Origin: Xanthocytophaga agilis
Lineage (GTDB): Bacteria; Bacteroidota; Bacteroidia; Cytophagales; 172606-1
Assembly: GCF_030068605.1 (NCBI RefSeq)
Contig: NZ_JASJOU010000012.1
Location: 248,001 to 312,000 of the forward strand
Reading direction: 5' to 3'
DNA: 64,000 bases
The notes beneath the pieces are model-generated. The model was not told where the DNA came from, did not search any database, and saw only the letters and a program-made list of their open reading frames with translations. The position numbers and the translations under genes were made by a program. Below are positions 44,500 to 53,790 of this stretch, piece by piece. Positions within the stretch are counted from its first letter, which is position 1, and every line of letters starts with the position of its first letter.

Positions 44500-46272
44500 T
44501 TGCTTATGCAGTTAAATTTACGAGTTTTTGGTCTGCTGTTTTTTTGTTTTGTAGTTGGATATTACGGACAAGCGCAGAATTCCGGGCGACCTGCTAAGGG
44601 ACAAACTAAACCTAAGGCAAAACCAAAGCCAGTAAACACATCTCCCTGGCATTTTACGCGCTATGATAGCTTACGAGGTAATCTAAGTCCTCGCAGAAGC
44701 TGTTATGATGTATTCTTTTATCACTTGAATTTACGCGTAAACCCTAAAGATAGTACTGTTGGCGGATATAATATTCTTGCCTATCGGGCAGAGTCAGACT
44801 TCAAAACTATTCAGGTTGATCTATATAAGAATATGCATATCAGTGCTATTACTTATCATGGAAAGCCTCTTTCTTTTAAGCGGGATAGCAATGCTGTTTT
44901 TGTAACCTTTACTGAAACACAACGGAAAGGCACACTGGATTCGATTGTTATTCATTATGGAGGTAAGCCTCGTATTGCCAAAAACCCACCATGGGATGGG
45001 GGATTTATCTGGGTAAAGGATAAAGTTGGCAAGCCCTGGGTTACAGTAGCATGCGAGGGTGCTGGTGCCAGTCTGTGGTGGCCTTGTAAAGATCACTTGT
45101 CTGATGAACCAGATAGTATGTATATCAGTATAGAAGCTCCGTCTGATTTACAATGTATCAGTAATGGAAATCTAAAACAGATGGCTTATCTACGTGGCGG
45201 CTATGCCCGGTTTGACTGGCGTGTTCATTATCCAATAGACACATACAATGTAACAGTAAATATTGGAAATTATGAACACATGACAGATACCTATCAGTCT
45301 AAAGATGGCAAAACTCTTGCGTTGGATTACTATGTAATGCCTTATAACAGAGGAAAAGCTGAAAAACAGTTTAAACAGGTTAAACCTATGCTTGCTGCCT
45401 ATGAAAAGTATTTTGGTAAATATCCTTTTTGGAATGATGGGTATGCGCTTGTTGAAACTCCTTATCTTGGAATGGAACACCAGAGTGCAATTGCCTATGG
45501 CAATGATTATTTACCAGGTTACAAAGGCAAAGATCTTTCCGGTGTTGGCCTTAACTTTGACTATATTATTATTCACGAAACGGGACATGAATATTGGGGC
45601 AATAATGTGAGTATGGCCGATCATGGCGAAATGTGGATCAATGAATCCTTTTGTACATATGCAGAAGCTTTATTTGTAGAAGAAATATATGGTAAAGAGA
45701 CTGCTTTTAAGTATGTAAAAGGACAATCCGCGCTGATACAGAATACAGAGCCGATGCTAGGGCCTTTAAATGTAAATTTTGAAGATTATAAGACAACAGA
45801 TATCTATTTTAAGGGAGCAAATATGCTTCATACATTACGAAATGTAATTGACAATGATTCCTTGTGGGTTGATATTTTACATGGTATACAGCAGGACATG
45901 AGATTAAAACAGGTACATACGCAGGATATTGTTAATTATATAAATCAAAAAACAGGCAAAAACTTCAACGCCTTCTTTAATCAGTATCTTAAATATCTAT
46001 CTCCTCCTACACTGAATTGTGTGCTTACTCAAACAAGCCGGAAAGAAATAGAGCTTCGCGTAAAATGGACTGCAGATGTAGCAGATTTTGCAATGCCTGT
46101 GAAGATAGCTTGTACAAAGGATAAAGACGAAAAGTTGATCTTCCAGACTATACAGCCTACTAAAGAATGGCAGACTCTCACTTTCGAAGGAAAAATTGAG
46201 GATTTTCAGATTGCTAACAATCTATATTATATCCTAACAGATATTCAGGCCAAAAGTGCAGATCCAAAATAA
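44500..46272 (+). CDS. Secreted M1 family aminopeptidase
   Basis: 590 residues with a signal peptide (1-26, ends GQAQ). Zinc motif HETGHEYW with His359 and His363, third ligand Glu382 (WINESFCTY), and the M1 exopeptidase motif in variant form (YLGMEHQSA for GAMEN). Catalytic Glu is Glu360. A short N-terminal Pro/Lys-rich region (KAKPKPVNTSP) follows the signal peptide. At 590 residues it lacks the C-terminal helical domain of longer M1 enzymes. It acts in the periplasm or outside on peptides. Alone in its transcription unit. Confidence 0.93.
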   Translation: MLMQLNLRVFGLLFFCFVVGYYGQAQNSGRPAKGQTKPKAKPKPVNTSPWHFTRYDSLRGNLSPRRSCYDVFFYHLNLRVNPKDSTVGGYNILAYRAESDFKTIQVDLYKNMHISAITYHGKPLSFKRDSNAVFVTFTETQRKGTLDSIVIHYGGKPRIAKNPPWDGGFIWVKDKVGKPWVTVACEGAGASLWWPCKDHLSDEPDSMYISIEAPSDLQCISNGNLKQMAYLRGGYARFDWRVHYPIDTYNVTVNIGNYEHMTDTYQSKDGKTLALDYYVMPYNRGKAEKQFKQVKPMLAAYEKYFGKYPFWNDGYALVETPYLGMEHQSAIAYGNDYLPGYKGKDLSGVGLNFDYIIIHETGHEYWGNNVSMADHGEMWINESFCTYAEALFVEEIYGKETAFKYVKGQSALIQNTEPMLGPLNVNFEDYKTTDIYFKGANMLHTLRNVIDNDSLWVDILHGIQQDMRLKQVHTQDIVNYINQKTGKNFNAFFNQYLKYLSPPTLNCVLTQTSRKEIELRVKWTADVADFAMPVKIACTKDKDEKLIFQTIQPTKEWQTLTFEGKIEDFQIANNLYYILTDIQAKSADPK

Positions 46273-46312
46273 AATAAATACGATAAAAATAAGTAGTAAT
46301 TAATTTTATTAC

Positions 46313-46320
46313 TATATTTG
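46313..46320 (+). promoter_or_regulatory. Putative -7 element for rpmE2
   Basis: TATATTTG, matching TAnnTTTG, 105 bases before the L31 ATG; the long leader could carry regulation but I see no clear structure. Confidence 0.4.
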
Positions 46321-46425
46321 CAGCCCGTTTTTGGGGACTTATCTGACCTGATTACGTTTAGTTTAAGAATAAAAGCCAGATAACTTTCAAAAGCATTTGC
46401 AAATAAGTAATCCAACAATAAAATT

Positions 46426-46668
46426 ATGAAACAAGATATTCATCCTGATTATCATCCGGTTGTATTCTGGGATCAGCAAGCAGATTATAAATTTCTGACC
46501 CGTTCAACCATGACTTCCAAAGAAACTATTCAGTGGGAAGATGGCAATACGTATCCTGTAATTAAAATCGAGGTAAGCTCACAGTCTCATCCTTTCTATA
46601 CAGGTAAAAATGTATTGGTGGATACTGCTGGTCGTATCGAGAAATTCAACAAACGTTACGGAAAGTAA
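46426..46668 (+). CDS. rpmE2: 50S ribosomal protein L31 type B
   Basis: 80 residues, a small ribosomal protein of the large subunit. The opening [18 protein letters not shown] and the end [20 protein letters not shown] are the type B pattern. There are no cysteines at all, so this is the zinc-independent form that replaces zinc-containing L31 under zinc limitation where both exist; the other copy is not in the window. It is a single-gene unit with promoter and terminator. Confidence 0.96.
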   Translation: MKQDIHPDYHPVVFWDQQADYKFLTRSTMTSKETIQWEDGNTYPVIKIEVSSQSHPFYTGKNVLVDTAGRIEKFNKRYGK

Positions 46669-46690
46669 TAATAATCTCATCCTCATTTGG

Positions 46691-46730
46691 AAAAAACAAA
46701 ACCTCGGCTGCCAGTCGAGGTTTGTTTTTT
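46691..46730. terminator. Bidirectional terminator after rpmE2
   Basis: Stem 46691-46706 with 46716-46730, one bulged A, flanked by A- and T-runs, between convergent genes. Confidence 0.8.
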
Positions 46731-46749
46731 AGTATTAGTAAGCAAAATG

Positions 46750-47532
46750 CTATAGAGTTATTTCTGATGACTTCATAAATGGAATTCCAGCCTTTCTGGC
46801 CTCTGCATAAATAGGATCTCCCAGATAACCAAATCCTGTTACATCAGACATAATATCATCAATAATAACAAACTTTTTAGCTAGTTCTGGAGCAGATTGC
46901 AGTACTTGTTTCAGACTGGTGGCAACACAGTGTGATTTTGCCTCACCACAAAGAAATATCTGGTCATACGCCAGCAATTCATCAATAAGTTTGGTATTGA
47001 GTTGTGTTTCCGGGGCATCATCAATTGGGATCTGCGCTTTGAAGATACCAAAATGCTCTGTCATTGGATTTGTACCCTTTTCTATGGTATGATACTCCTT
47101 ACCTGTGTGTGCAAAATAGCGCAATGCTTCTAAAAGAGAGTCTTCCAACGCTGCTCCTCGTGAGCCATGCAAACAATGTTCTGGCCAGATACAGTGGATA
47201 AACTCGCCTTGTAGTTCTAACTTTTCGAGATAGTTTAAAACTTGTTCCGAATTAAAACGTGGCTTCCATTTCCCTGACTTCACATCTTCGGCTTTAATTA
47301 ATGTAAAGGGTGCTGGTTCCTGACCTTCTGAGCTTATCCAGAAAGAAGGATGGGAAATATCATTAACTGGATGTGTATCCAGTGTTGCATAAATGGCGTC
47401 TATCTTATCAGAATGAGTAGTAATAAGGTGACTCAGGCGTTGTATATCCTCTTCTGCACCTGGAACATATAATGCGCCATTAGGGTTACAGAAGTCGTAT
47501 TGTGCATCAATGATGAGAAAAGCCGTTTTCAT
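46750..47532 (-). CDS. Isochorismatase/nicotinamidase-like cysteine hydrolase
   Basis: 260 residues, cytosolic. The catalytic Asp is in DAQYDFCNPNGALYVPGAEED, the metal-like DTHPVNDISHPSFW resembles nicotinamidase, and the nucleophile Cys is in GEAKSHCVATSLKQVL. The spacing fits the cysteine hydrolase superfamily. It is longer than typical PncA, with an extra segment around CIWPEHCLHGSRGAAL. A nicotinamidase in NAD salvage is the best guess, but another amidohydrolase is possible. It stands alone. Confidence 0.82.
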   Translation of the reverse strand: MKTAFLIIDAQYDFCNPNGALYVPGAEEDIQRLSHLITTHSDKIDAIYATLDTHPVNDISHPSFWISSEGQEPAPFTLIKAEDVKSGKWKPRFNSEQVLNYLEKLELQGEFIHCIWPEHCLHGSRGAALEDSLLEALRYFAHTGKEYHTIEKGTNPMTEHFGIFKAQIPIDDAPETQLNTKLIDELLAYDQIFLCGEAKSHCVATSLKQVLQSAPELAKKFVIIDDIMSDVTGFGYLGDPIYAEARKAGIPFMKSSEITL

Positions 47533-47732
47533 AGGAATATAGAACTAAAATAATAGTGTAAAAGTAAAATAGAATAATGCAACAAATAAAGTGTATTATA
47601 TACAATAAGTAAAGTTTTATGAGAATATTTTTATTGCTCTCCAACAAACGTTGAGTTCAGTAATTTTTTGAGGAAGAGAGGTGACTTATGTATATTCTAA
47701 AGTAAATAGCCTATTTCTCTTAAAAAAGATAC

Positions 47733-47740
47733 TAATTTTG
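47733..47740 (+). promoter_or_regulatory. Putative -7 element for smpB
   Basis: TAATTTTG, matching TAnnTTTG, 42 bases before the smpB ATG. Confidence 0.45.
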
Positions 47741-47782
47741 CAAAAGATAGTAGATACTATCTTTAAAATTGAAAAGTAAACT

Positions 47783-48241
47783 ATGGCAAAAGAAAAAATC
47801 GAGAAGATTGTTAATATAAAAAATAAACGGGCTTCATTTGAATATCAGTTCCTGGATACGTATGTAACAGGAATTATGCTGACAGGTACAGAAATAAAAT
47901 CAATCCGTCAGCAGAAGGTAAACTTACAGGATGCGTATTGTTATTTTCACGAGAATGAATTGTTCATTAAGAATATGAATATCTCAAAATACAGTGAAGG
48001 TACCTATTACAATCATGATCCTCTTAGAGAACGAAAGTTGTTAATGAAAAAGAATGAACTGCGCAAACTCGAAAATAAACTGGACGACGGACTAACAATC
48101 GTTCCTCTGCGCTTATTCATAAACGATAGAGGGTTAGCTAAGATGGAGATTGCTCTGGCAAGAGGCAAGAAGCTATATGACAAACGGGAGGATATTAAAT
48201 CCCGGGATGTATCAAGAGAGATGGCTAGAGAACGTTACTAA
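47783..48241 (+). CDS. smpB: SsrA-binding protein SmpB
   Basis: 152 residues, RNA-binding partner of tmRNA in rescue of stalled ribosomes. Standard features: [50 protein letters not shown], and the C-terminal helix [19 protein letters not shown]. tmRNA itself is not in the window. A SGNH hydrolase starts 12 bases downstream and is probably cotranscribed. Confidence 0.97.
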   Translation: MAKEKIEKIVNIKNKRASFEYQFLDTYVTGIMLTGTEIKSIRQQKVNLQDAYCYFHENELFIKNMNISKYSEGTYYNHDPLRERKLLMKKNELRKLENKLDDGLTIVPLRLFINDRGLAKMEIALARGKKLYDKREDIKSRDVSREMARERY

Positions 48242-48253
48242 ACTTACCTCAGT

Positions 48254-48976
48254 ATGAGCAGTTGTAAAAGTATGTGTTACATGCTTACCGTAGTAAGCAC
48301 TTTTGTAGCCTGTTTGTCTTGTCAGCAACCACCTAATTCTCAATCATCCATTATGCAGCAACCTCCTTCTTCTATACAAATATCATTTCTTTCATTAGGT
48401 GATTCCTATACTATTGGAGAAAGTGTTGCAGAGAAAGAACGATGGAGTGTACAACTGTCAGAGATGCTTCGTCAAAAAGGGGTACTAGTCAGCAAGCCGG
48501 ATATCATAGCAAAAACTGGTTGGACAACAGAAGAACTGGCAGATGCTATTGCAAAAAGTGGAAATACAAAGACCTATGATCTTGTCTCACTTTTAATTGG
48601 CGTAAACAATCAATATCGTGGGCAAAGTACTGAACGCTATCGGAAAGAATTGAGCGAGTTATTAAAAACATCAATTCATTATGCAAAGGGAAATCCGAAG
48701 CATGTTTTTGTTCTTTCTATACCCGATTGGGGAGTAACACCTGCAGGTGAAAGTCGGGATAGACAACAAGTGGCTAAAGAGATAAATGCATTCAATGCAG
48801 TTTGTCAGGAAGAGTGTAAGAAGGCAGGTATTGTCTTTTTTGATATCACACCTTTATCACGCACAGCTGCCACAGATAAAAATCTGATTGCCAGTGATCA
48901 GCTACATTTTTCAGGAAAGATGTATCAGCAATGGGCTACTCATGTACTGGAGGGTGTTATTGAACTGATAAAATAG
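48254..48976 (+). CDS. SGNH/GDSL hydrolase lipoprotein
   Basis: 240 residues. An N-terminal lipoprotein signal (MSSCKSMCYMLTVVSTFVA, Cys27 in ACLSC) makes it a membrane-bound periplasmic or surface esterase. Block I is SLGDSYTIGES, the Asn block is IGVNNQYRG, and the catalytic Asp-His is SDQLHFSG. Substrate unknown, possibly acyl or O-acetyl groups of polysaccharide or lipid. Begins 12 bases after smpB; the 5' end has several ATGs, and I accept the first because the lipobox follows at normal distance. Confidence 0.88.
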   Translation: MSSCKSMCYMLTVVSTFVACLSCQQPPNSQSSIMQQPPSSIQISFLSLGDSYTIGESVAEKERWSVQLSEMLRQKGVLVSKPDIIAKTGWTTEELADAIAKSGNTKTYDLVSLLIGVNNQYRGQSTERYRKELSELLKTSIHYAKGNPKHVFVLSIPDWGVTPAGESRDRQQVAKEINAFNAVCQEECKKAGIVFFDITPLSRTAATDKNLIASDQLHFSGKMYQQWATHVLEGVIELIK

Positions 48977-48999
48977 CTATAGACTATTATTTACCCAAT

Positions 49000-49029
49000 G
49001 AGAGGCGCTTTTCTTCGAAAGCGCCTCTC
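49000..49029 (+). terminator. Terminator after the SGNH hydrolase gene
   Basis: 12-bp stem (49000-49011 with 49018-49029), loop of six, T-rich tail, 24 bases after the stop. Confidence 0.75.
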
Positions 49030-49087
49030 GCTTTTATGGATAAATTACTATATTCACTCCCTCTCAGACCTAACCATCAACATAAAC

Positions 49088-51658
49088 ATGAAGAAAATTC
49101 TATTTCTTGTATCTTCGCTTCTTACATTTCTCGATGCACATTCACAGGAAAAGCTGTCATTGTCCTATTACCTCCCTCAGAATGTTTCTTATAGTTCAGA
49201 AATCCCTACACCTGAATCCTTTTTCAGTTGGCAAGTAGGTGAATGGCATGTATCACATGATCAATTAGTAAGCTATATACGTGAAGTAGACCGAATTTCG
49301 GATCGGATGACAATGGAAATCTATGCCCGCTCCTATGAAGGACGCCCATCTATCTTACTTACTGTAACCGGGGCTTCTAACAGAACAAATCTGGATAAAA
49401 TAAAATCAGATCATCTCAAGCTTTCAGATGCGTCTCAGTCAGGCTCATTGGATGTAAGTAGAATGCCTGCAGTAGTTTGGATTGGAGCTAGTGTACATGG
49501 AAATGAACCTAGCGGTTCCAATGCCATGCTATTGCTTACTTATTATCTGGCAGCGGCCCAAGGACCTTCAATAGATTCTCTGCTAAACGAAACTGTAATC
49601 CTAGTCGATCCGGCATTTAATCCGGATGGCCTTCAACGGTTCTCACATTGGGCTAATACAAATAAAAGTAAAACACTAATGACAGATCCTAGTAGCCGAG
49701 AATTTAATGAGACATGGCCAGGAGGCCGATTCAATCATTATTGGTTTGATCTCAATCGGGACTGGTTGTATGTCCAACACCCGGAAAGTAAGGGGCGTGC
49801 TACAAAATTTCAGGAGTGGAAACCTAATATTTTGACGGATCACCATGAGATGGGAGCAAACAGTACATTTTTCTTTCAGCCAGGGGTTCAAAGCAGAGTC
49901 CATCCTCTTACACCTAAGCTTAATCAGGAGCTAACTCAAAAGATAGGGACTTTTCATGCAAAGGCACTGGATAAATTGGGTTCTCTCTATTTTACAGAAG
50001 AAAACTATGACGACTTTTATTATGGTAAAGGGTCTACTTATCCAGATGTACAAGGATGTGTGGGTATTCTTTTTGAGCAGGCAAGTTCACGTGGTCATGC
50101 ACAGGAAACTGTAAATGGTGTATTATCTTTTCCTTTTACTATTCGCAATCAGTTCACCACTATGCAGTCTACTTTAGCAGCAGCACGTTCTTTGCGTACT
50201 GACTTGCTGAACTTTCAACGGGATCTTTATCGGAGTGTAGCCAATGAAAGCAAAGGTGCTTCAGGATATATATTTGGAAGTCAATATGACAAAGCCAGAA
50301 ATTATGAAATGCTGCGTATTTTGTTACAGCAGAAAGTAGAGGTATATCCCCTAAAAAATACAGTAAGTATAGAGGGTAAAACCTTTGCCTCAGAAACTTC
50401 TTATTTTATTCCTGCTAATCAACCGCAATACCGTTTGATAAAGGCAATGTTTGAAAAACGGACTACTTTCGAGGACAGTTTATTCTATGATATCTCTGCA
50501 TTCTCGCTCCCTCTCGCATTCAACATGCCCTATGCGGAAGCAAAAACAGCTAGTGTGGGTGAAAAGCTAACAAGTATCAGTTTTCCCGAAGGGAACGTAA
50601 TAGGTGATAAAACTGTGTATGGATATGCATTTGCTTGGGATAATTACTATGCACCCCGTACTATCAATGAACTTCTAAAGAAAGGATATCAGATACGTGT
50701 AGCAACTAAACCTTTTACAAGTGTTATAGAAGGAAAAACGGAGACATTTGATTATGGTACGATCCTAATTCCTGTAGGCCTACAAAATCAATCACAGGAA
50801 GCTATTCTGGCAGATATGCAAGCTTTCGCGAAAAGAGATGGCTTGAATATAACAGGTATTTCAACTGGCCTGACGCCAACGGGTATTGACTTTGGAAGTA
50901 GTAACTTTGCAGTTGTCACTGATCCAAAGGCTATGTTGTTGGTTGGTATAGGGGTCACTGCTACAGATGCAGGTGAGGTATGGCATCTGCTTGATCAACG
51001 CTATAATATGCCTCCTGCCATTGTTGATCTGAGTTATAGTAACCGAGTAGATTTTGATAAGTACAATACCATTATACTATCTGGTGGAAATTACAATGGA
51101 TTAACAGGAAATGCTCTCTCAAATCTTAAGCGGTGGGTACAAAACGGAGGAACTCTGGTTGCTATGTCTGAGGCTATTCCCTGGGCAGTATCCAATGGAC
51201 TAGCCAATGTAAAATTAAAGAAAATACCTAGCGACTCTACAGGTAACAAACCCTATGTTTTTCTGGATGAATACACACGAGCACAGGAAATTGTGGGTAG
51301 CATTTTTCAGATCCGTCTGGATCGTAGCCATCCGCTAGCATTTGGGTACAAAGAAGAAACAATCCCTGTATTCAAGGACAATACCGTATTTATGGAAAAG
51401 GCAAAGAACCCTTATGCCACTCCAGGACAATATACTGTTAATCCATTGCTGAGTGGATATATTTCCAAACAAAATCTGAAACAATTTAGTAATGCAGGCT
51501 CTATAGTGGTTAATTCTTCTGGTAGTGGTAAAATTATTTTATTTGATGATAATCCTAATTTCCGCGCATTTTGGTTTGGAACAAATAAACTGTTTATGAA
51601 TGCTCTTTTCTTTGGCAGAATCATTAACAATACAGCAACAGTGAGAACTGAAGAGTAG
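49088..51658 (+). CDS. Secreted M14 family zinc carboxypeptidase-like protein
   Basis: 856 residues from the ATG at 49088 (the open frame reaches 48998, but this would place a terminator inside the gene). Signal peptide 1-20 (ends DAHSQ). M14 zinc ligands: His and Glu in ASVHGNEPSGSNAM, and later His in LTDHHEMGANS; NPDGLQRF and LNRDWLYVQHPES carry substrate residues, and the catalytic Glu is likely in GILFEQASSRGH. The C-terminal half (about 420-856) is predicted as a second alpha/beta region of type-1 glutamine-amidotransferase-like shape, with no Cys catalytic site seen. Common in Cytophagales. Exported peptide hydrolysis. Confidence 0.9.
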   Translation: MKKILFLVSSLLTFLDAHSQEKLSLSYYLPQNVSYSSEIPTPESFFSWQVGEWHVSHDQLVSYIREVDRISDRMTMEIYARSYEGRPSILLTVTGASNRTNLDKIKSDHLKLSDASQSGSLDVSRMPAVVWIGASVHGNEPSGSNAMLLLTYYLAAAQGPSIDSLLNETVILVDPAFNPDGLQRFSHWANTNKSKTLMTDPSSREFNETWPGGRFNHYWFDLNRDWLYVQHPESKGRATKFQEWKPNILTDHHEMGANSTFFFQPGVQSRVHPLTPKLNQELTQKIGTFHAKALDKLGSLYFTEENYDDFYYGKGSTYPDVQGCVGILFEQASSRGHAQETVNGVLSFPFTIRNQFTTMQSTLAAARSLRTDLLNFQRDLYRSVANESKGASGYIFGSQYDKARNYEMLRILLQQKVEVYPLKNTVSIEGKTFASETSYFIPANQPQYRLIKAMFEKRTTFEDSLFYDISAFSLPLAFNMPYAEAKTASVGEKLTSISFPEGNVIGDKTVYGYAFAWDNYYAPRTINELLKKGYQIRVATKPFTSVIEGKTETFDYGTILIPVGLQNQSQEAILADMQAFAKRDGLNITGISTGLTPTGIDFGSSNFAVVTDPKAMLLVGIGVTATDAGEVWHLLDQRYNMPPAIVDLSYSNRVDFDKYNTIILSGGNYNGLTGNALSNLKRWVQNGGTLVAMSEAIPWAVSNGLANVKLKKIPSDSTGNKPYVFLDEYTRAQEIVGSIFQIRLDRSHPLAFGYKEETIPVFKDNTVFMEKAKNPYATPGQYTVNPLLSGYISKQNLKQFSNAGSIVVNSSGSGKIILFDDNPNFRAFWFGTNKLFMNALFFGRIINNTATVRTEE

Positions 51659-51668
51659 GAGAGAGGTA

Positions 51669-51709
51669 AATCGGGAAGATACTTATATTTTTCAAGTATC
51701 TTCCCGATT
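51669..51709. terminator. Bidirectional terminator after the M14 gene
   Basis: Perfect 16-bp stem (51669-51684 with 51694-51709), loop of nine, between convergent genes. Confidence 0.8.
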
Positions 51710-51722
51710 GAAAACATGATTA

Positions 51723-52631
51723 TTATATATGTATTTTCTGATTTCTACGGCTGGCAACAATACTTTTAAGTTTCATTAGTATTGATAAACCTATTACCAT
51801 AGGTTTCCAGAGAGTGTTATATTGAATAGAAAACTTAGCCAACAGGATAAAATAGGTAGTTATCTGTACCCACAATGGCTTATTAATATTTTTTAATACA
51901 GCCAGAAGGTTTCCTTGCAACTTATATTTGTCACTTTGCTTCCAGATAGACTTACCCACGTTTTGTGCTGAAGGATAAGGACGGGCATGACAAATGGTAG
52001 CGTCAGGTGTAACACCAATTCTGATATTATGATACTGGCAACGTTGACAATAATCCAGATCTTCACCATACATAAAAAACAGAGGGTCAAATGTACCCAC
52101 AATTTTTATGCAATCACGTGTTAGTAACCATGCCGCAGCATTTACAAACGATAATGGGTAAATCTCTTTTGTTTGCTTAAGATATATATCTGAAATGATA
52201 TTAGGGCATTTGTCTGTTTCCAGATATTTTGAAAAGCCATACTCCAAGGCAGAGCCTGTTGTATTGAGATGGAATGGACTGATAATCCCAAAATCTGGTT
52301 TATTTAAACTTACTGATAGTAATCTTTCAATAGTATTATTTTCAATCCATGCATCCTGATTAAGCAGAAATACATAATCAGCCTGGTGAGCCATTGCAAG
52401 GTCAATACCTATATTATTAGCTTTACCAAAGCCAATATTTTCTTTACTGTGGATAAACGTAATATGTGGGAACTCATTTTGTATAATTTGAATGCCTGTT
52501 TGGGTGGTAGAATTGTTATCTACAACCACAATATGTAATGGTAGTACACTTTCTGTTAAACTTTGTAAACATTTGTGTATCCATTCTTCTCCGTTATAAT
52601 GAACAATTACTGCCCAGACATTTGGAACCAT
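51723..52631 (-). CDS. Glycosyltransferase family 2 (rhamnosyltransferase-like)
   Basis: 302 residues. VIVHYNGEEWIHKCLQSL, VVDNNSTTQT and VFLLNQDAWIE (metal motif) open the GT-A fold; FFMYGEDLDYCQRC is the acceptor-side ED motif of WbbL-type enzymes. The last 50 residues are hydrophobic, with one likely membrane segment. A FkbM methyltransferase gene lies 61 bases upstream on the same strand, so they probably act on the same surface glycan. Donor sugar unknown. Confidence 0.9.
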   Translation of the reverse strand: MVPNVWAVIVHYNGEEWIHKCLQSLTESVLPLHIVVVDNNSTTQTGIQIIQNEFPHITFIHSKENIGFGKANNIGIDLAMAHQADYVFLLNQDAWIENNTIERLLSVSLNKPDFGIISPFHLNTTGSALEYGFSKYLETDKCPNIISDIYLKQTKEIYPLSFVNAAAWLLTRDCIKIVGTFDPLFFMYGEDLDYCQRCQYHNIRIGVTPDATICHARPYPSAQNVGKSIWKQSDKYKLQGNLLAVLKNINKPLWVQITTYFILLAKFSIQYNTLWKPMVIGLSILMKLKSIVASRRNQKIHI

Positions 52632-52692
52632 TTGATATAGATAACTAACCGTAAGATGTTTTAAAGAAAAGTGAGAAAGACAGGTGCCTCTT

Positions 52693-53598
52693 TTAGATCA
52701 AAGCTAATTTCTTAGCTACATCTTCTCTACAGATCAGATAATTAGACTCATTAGCTGCAAAAATTTTATCTGTTTTATGAATCTCTCCTTCTTCATTGAT
52801 AACAAAATATAAGTAGTTACACCCTTTTAACGATGCTTCGATTCGGGTAGCAATAGAGTCATTCATTACTTCAATCAACAAGGTGGGATGGAATTTCACG
52901 AGATATTCTCCAATGCCATTTAACACCTCAGGTTCATGTAACTCTACATCTATCTTCATCAGATCTACTCGCTGAATATTATTTTTTTCTATGTAATCCT
53001 TTACAGTAGTACATGGAACCTTTGTCTCCAGGCGAGAGTCTAGTAATGGAGCATGTCGCACATCGGAAAAATTCTTATTAATAGTGGCGCTGTAATTGTT
53101 TACTATAGGAAGGTCATATATAACTACTTCTCCGGTAGTATCAGATACCGCCATCCATTCACAGTGAATATCAAAGTTATTTAGTTGACAATTAGCCTTA
53201 TATTTTTCATAAATTCTGCGGGTTGGTTCAAATCCATAGACTTTACTTTGAGAATTGACTGCTTTGGACAACAAAGAATACATACCTGTGTTTGCTCCAA
53301 TGTCAAAGATAACCTCAGATTGTTCTGATAACTTCTGCCAGAGCCTTAAAGAGAATCCTTCTCTGCCAACTCCCAAACCCTGCCAGAATAAACCATCCTC
53401 AATAACAAATCCGTGTGTATTGTAATGGTTCATATAAAAGAATTTTTTGCCAACCTGAACTTTGAATTTTCCTCCAAAGAATAAATGCCTGAATACTGAC
53501 CTTGGAGGCACATACACAGATCTGACAATCTCAAAAAATTGTCTTTTAAAGGGAATGGCTTGATAAATTCGTTTTACCAGACTTGTCTTTGTCTTCAT
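52693..53598 (-). CDS. FkbM family methyltransferase
   Basis: 301 residues. The Rossmann SAM site is VIFDIGANTGMYSLLSKAV; FEPTRRIYEKYKANCQL follows, then VDLMKIDVELHEPEVLNGI, the typical FkbM end with the acidic Asp. Members methylate hydroxyls of sugars or polyketides; here a surface glycan is likely. A minus-strand TAAATTTG lies 35 bases upstream and is a good promoter. Forms an operon with the GT2 gene. Confidence 0.9.
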   Translation of the reverse strand: MKTKTSLVKRIYQAIPFKRQFFEIVRSVYVPPRSVFRHLFFGGKFKVQVGKKFFYMNHYNTHGFVIEDGLFWQGLGVGREGFSLRLWQKLSEQSEVIFDIGANTGMYSLLSKAVNSQSKVYGFEPTRRIYEKYKANCQLNNFDIHCEWMAVSDTTGEVVIYDLPIVNNYSATINKNFSDVRHAPLLDSRLETKVPCTTVKDYIEKNNIQRVDLMKIDVELHEPEVLNGIGEYLVKFHPTLLIEVMNDSIATRIEASLKGCNYLYFVINEEGEIHKTDKIFAANESNYLICREDVAKKLALI

Positions 53599-53632
53599 TG
53601 TATAGAATATGAGTATAGCTTTAAATCGAAAG

Positions 53633-53640
53633 CAAATTTA
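53633..53640 (-). promoter_or_regulatory. Putative -7 element for the FkbM/GT2 operon
   Basis: The minus strand reads TAAATTTG, matching TAnnTTTG, 34 bases before the ATG. Confidence 0.45.
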
Positions 53641-53790
53641 TACTTTAAGTTTAAATCAACTATCATTCCTTATATCTTTGCCAGGGATATTACTCAAGAG
53701 GATAAATTTTCTTTCGATTTCCTTCTACATAAACTATCTCTAAAACAGACTCATTACTAAAATATTATCAGCATTTATTGTTGAAACTAC

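Noticed and set aside
46321-46425. Riboswitch or L31 autoregulatory leader before rpmE2
   Set aside because: No stable conserved structure could be drawn by eye.
48998-49087. Upstream extension of the M14 peptidase
   Set aside because: The extension overlaps the terminator hairpin of the previous gene, and a proper signal peptide starts at 49088.
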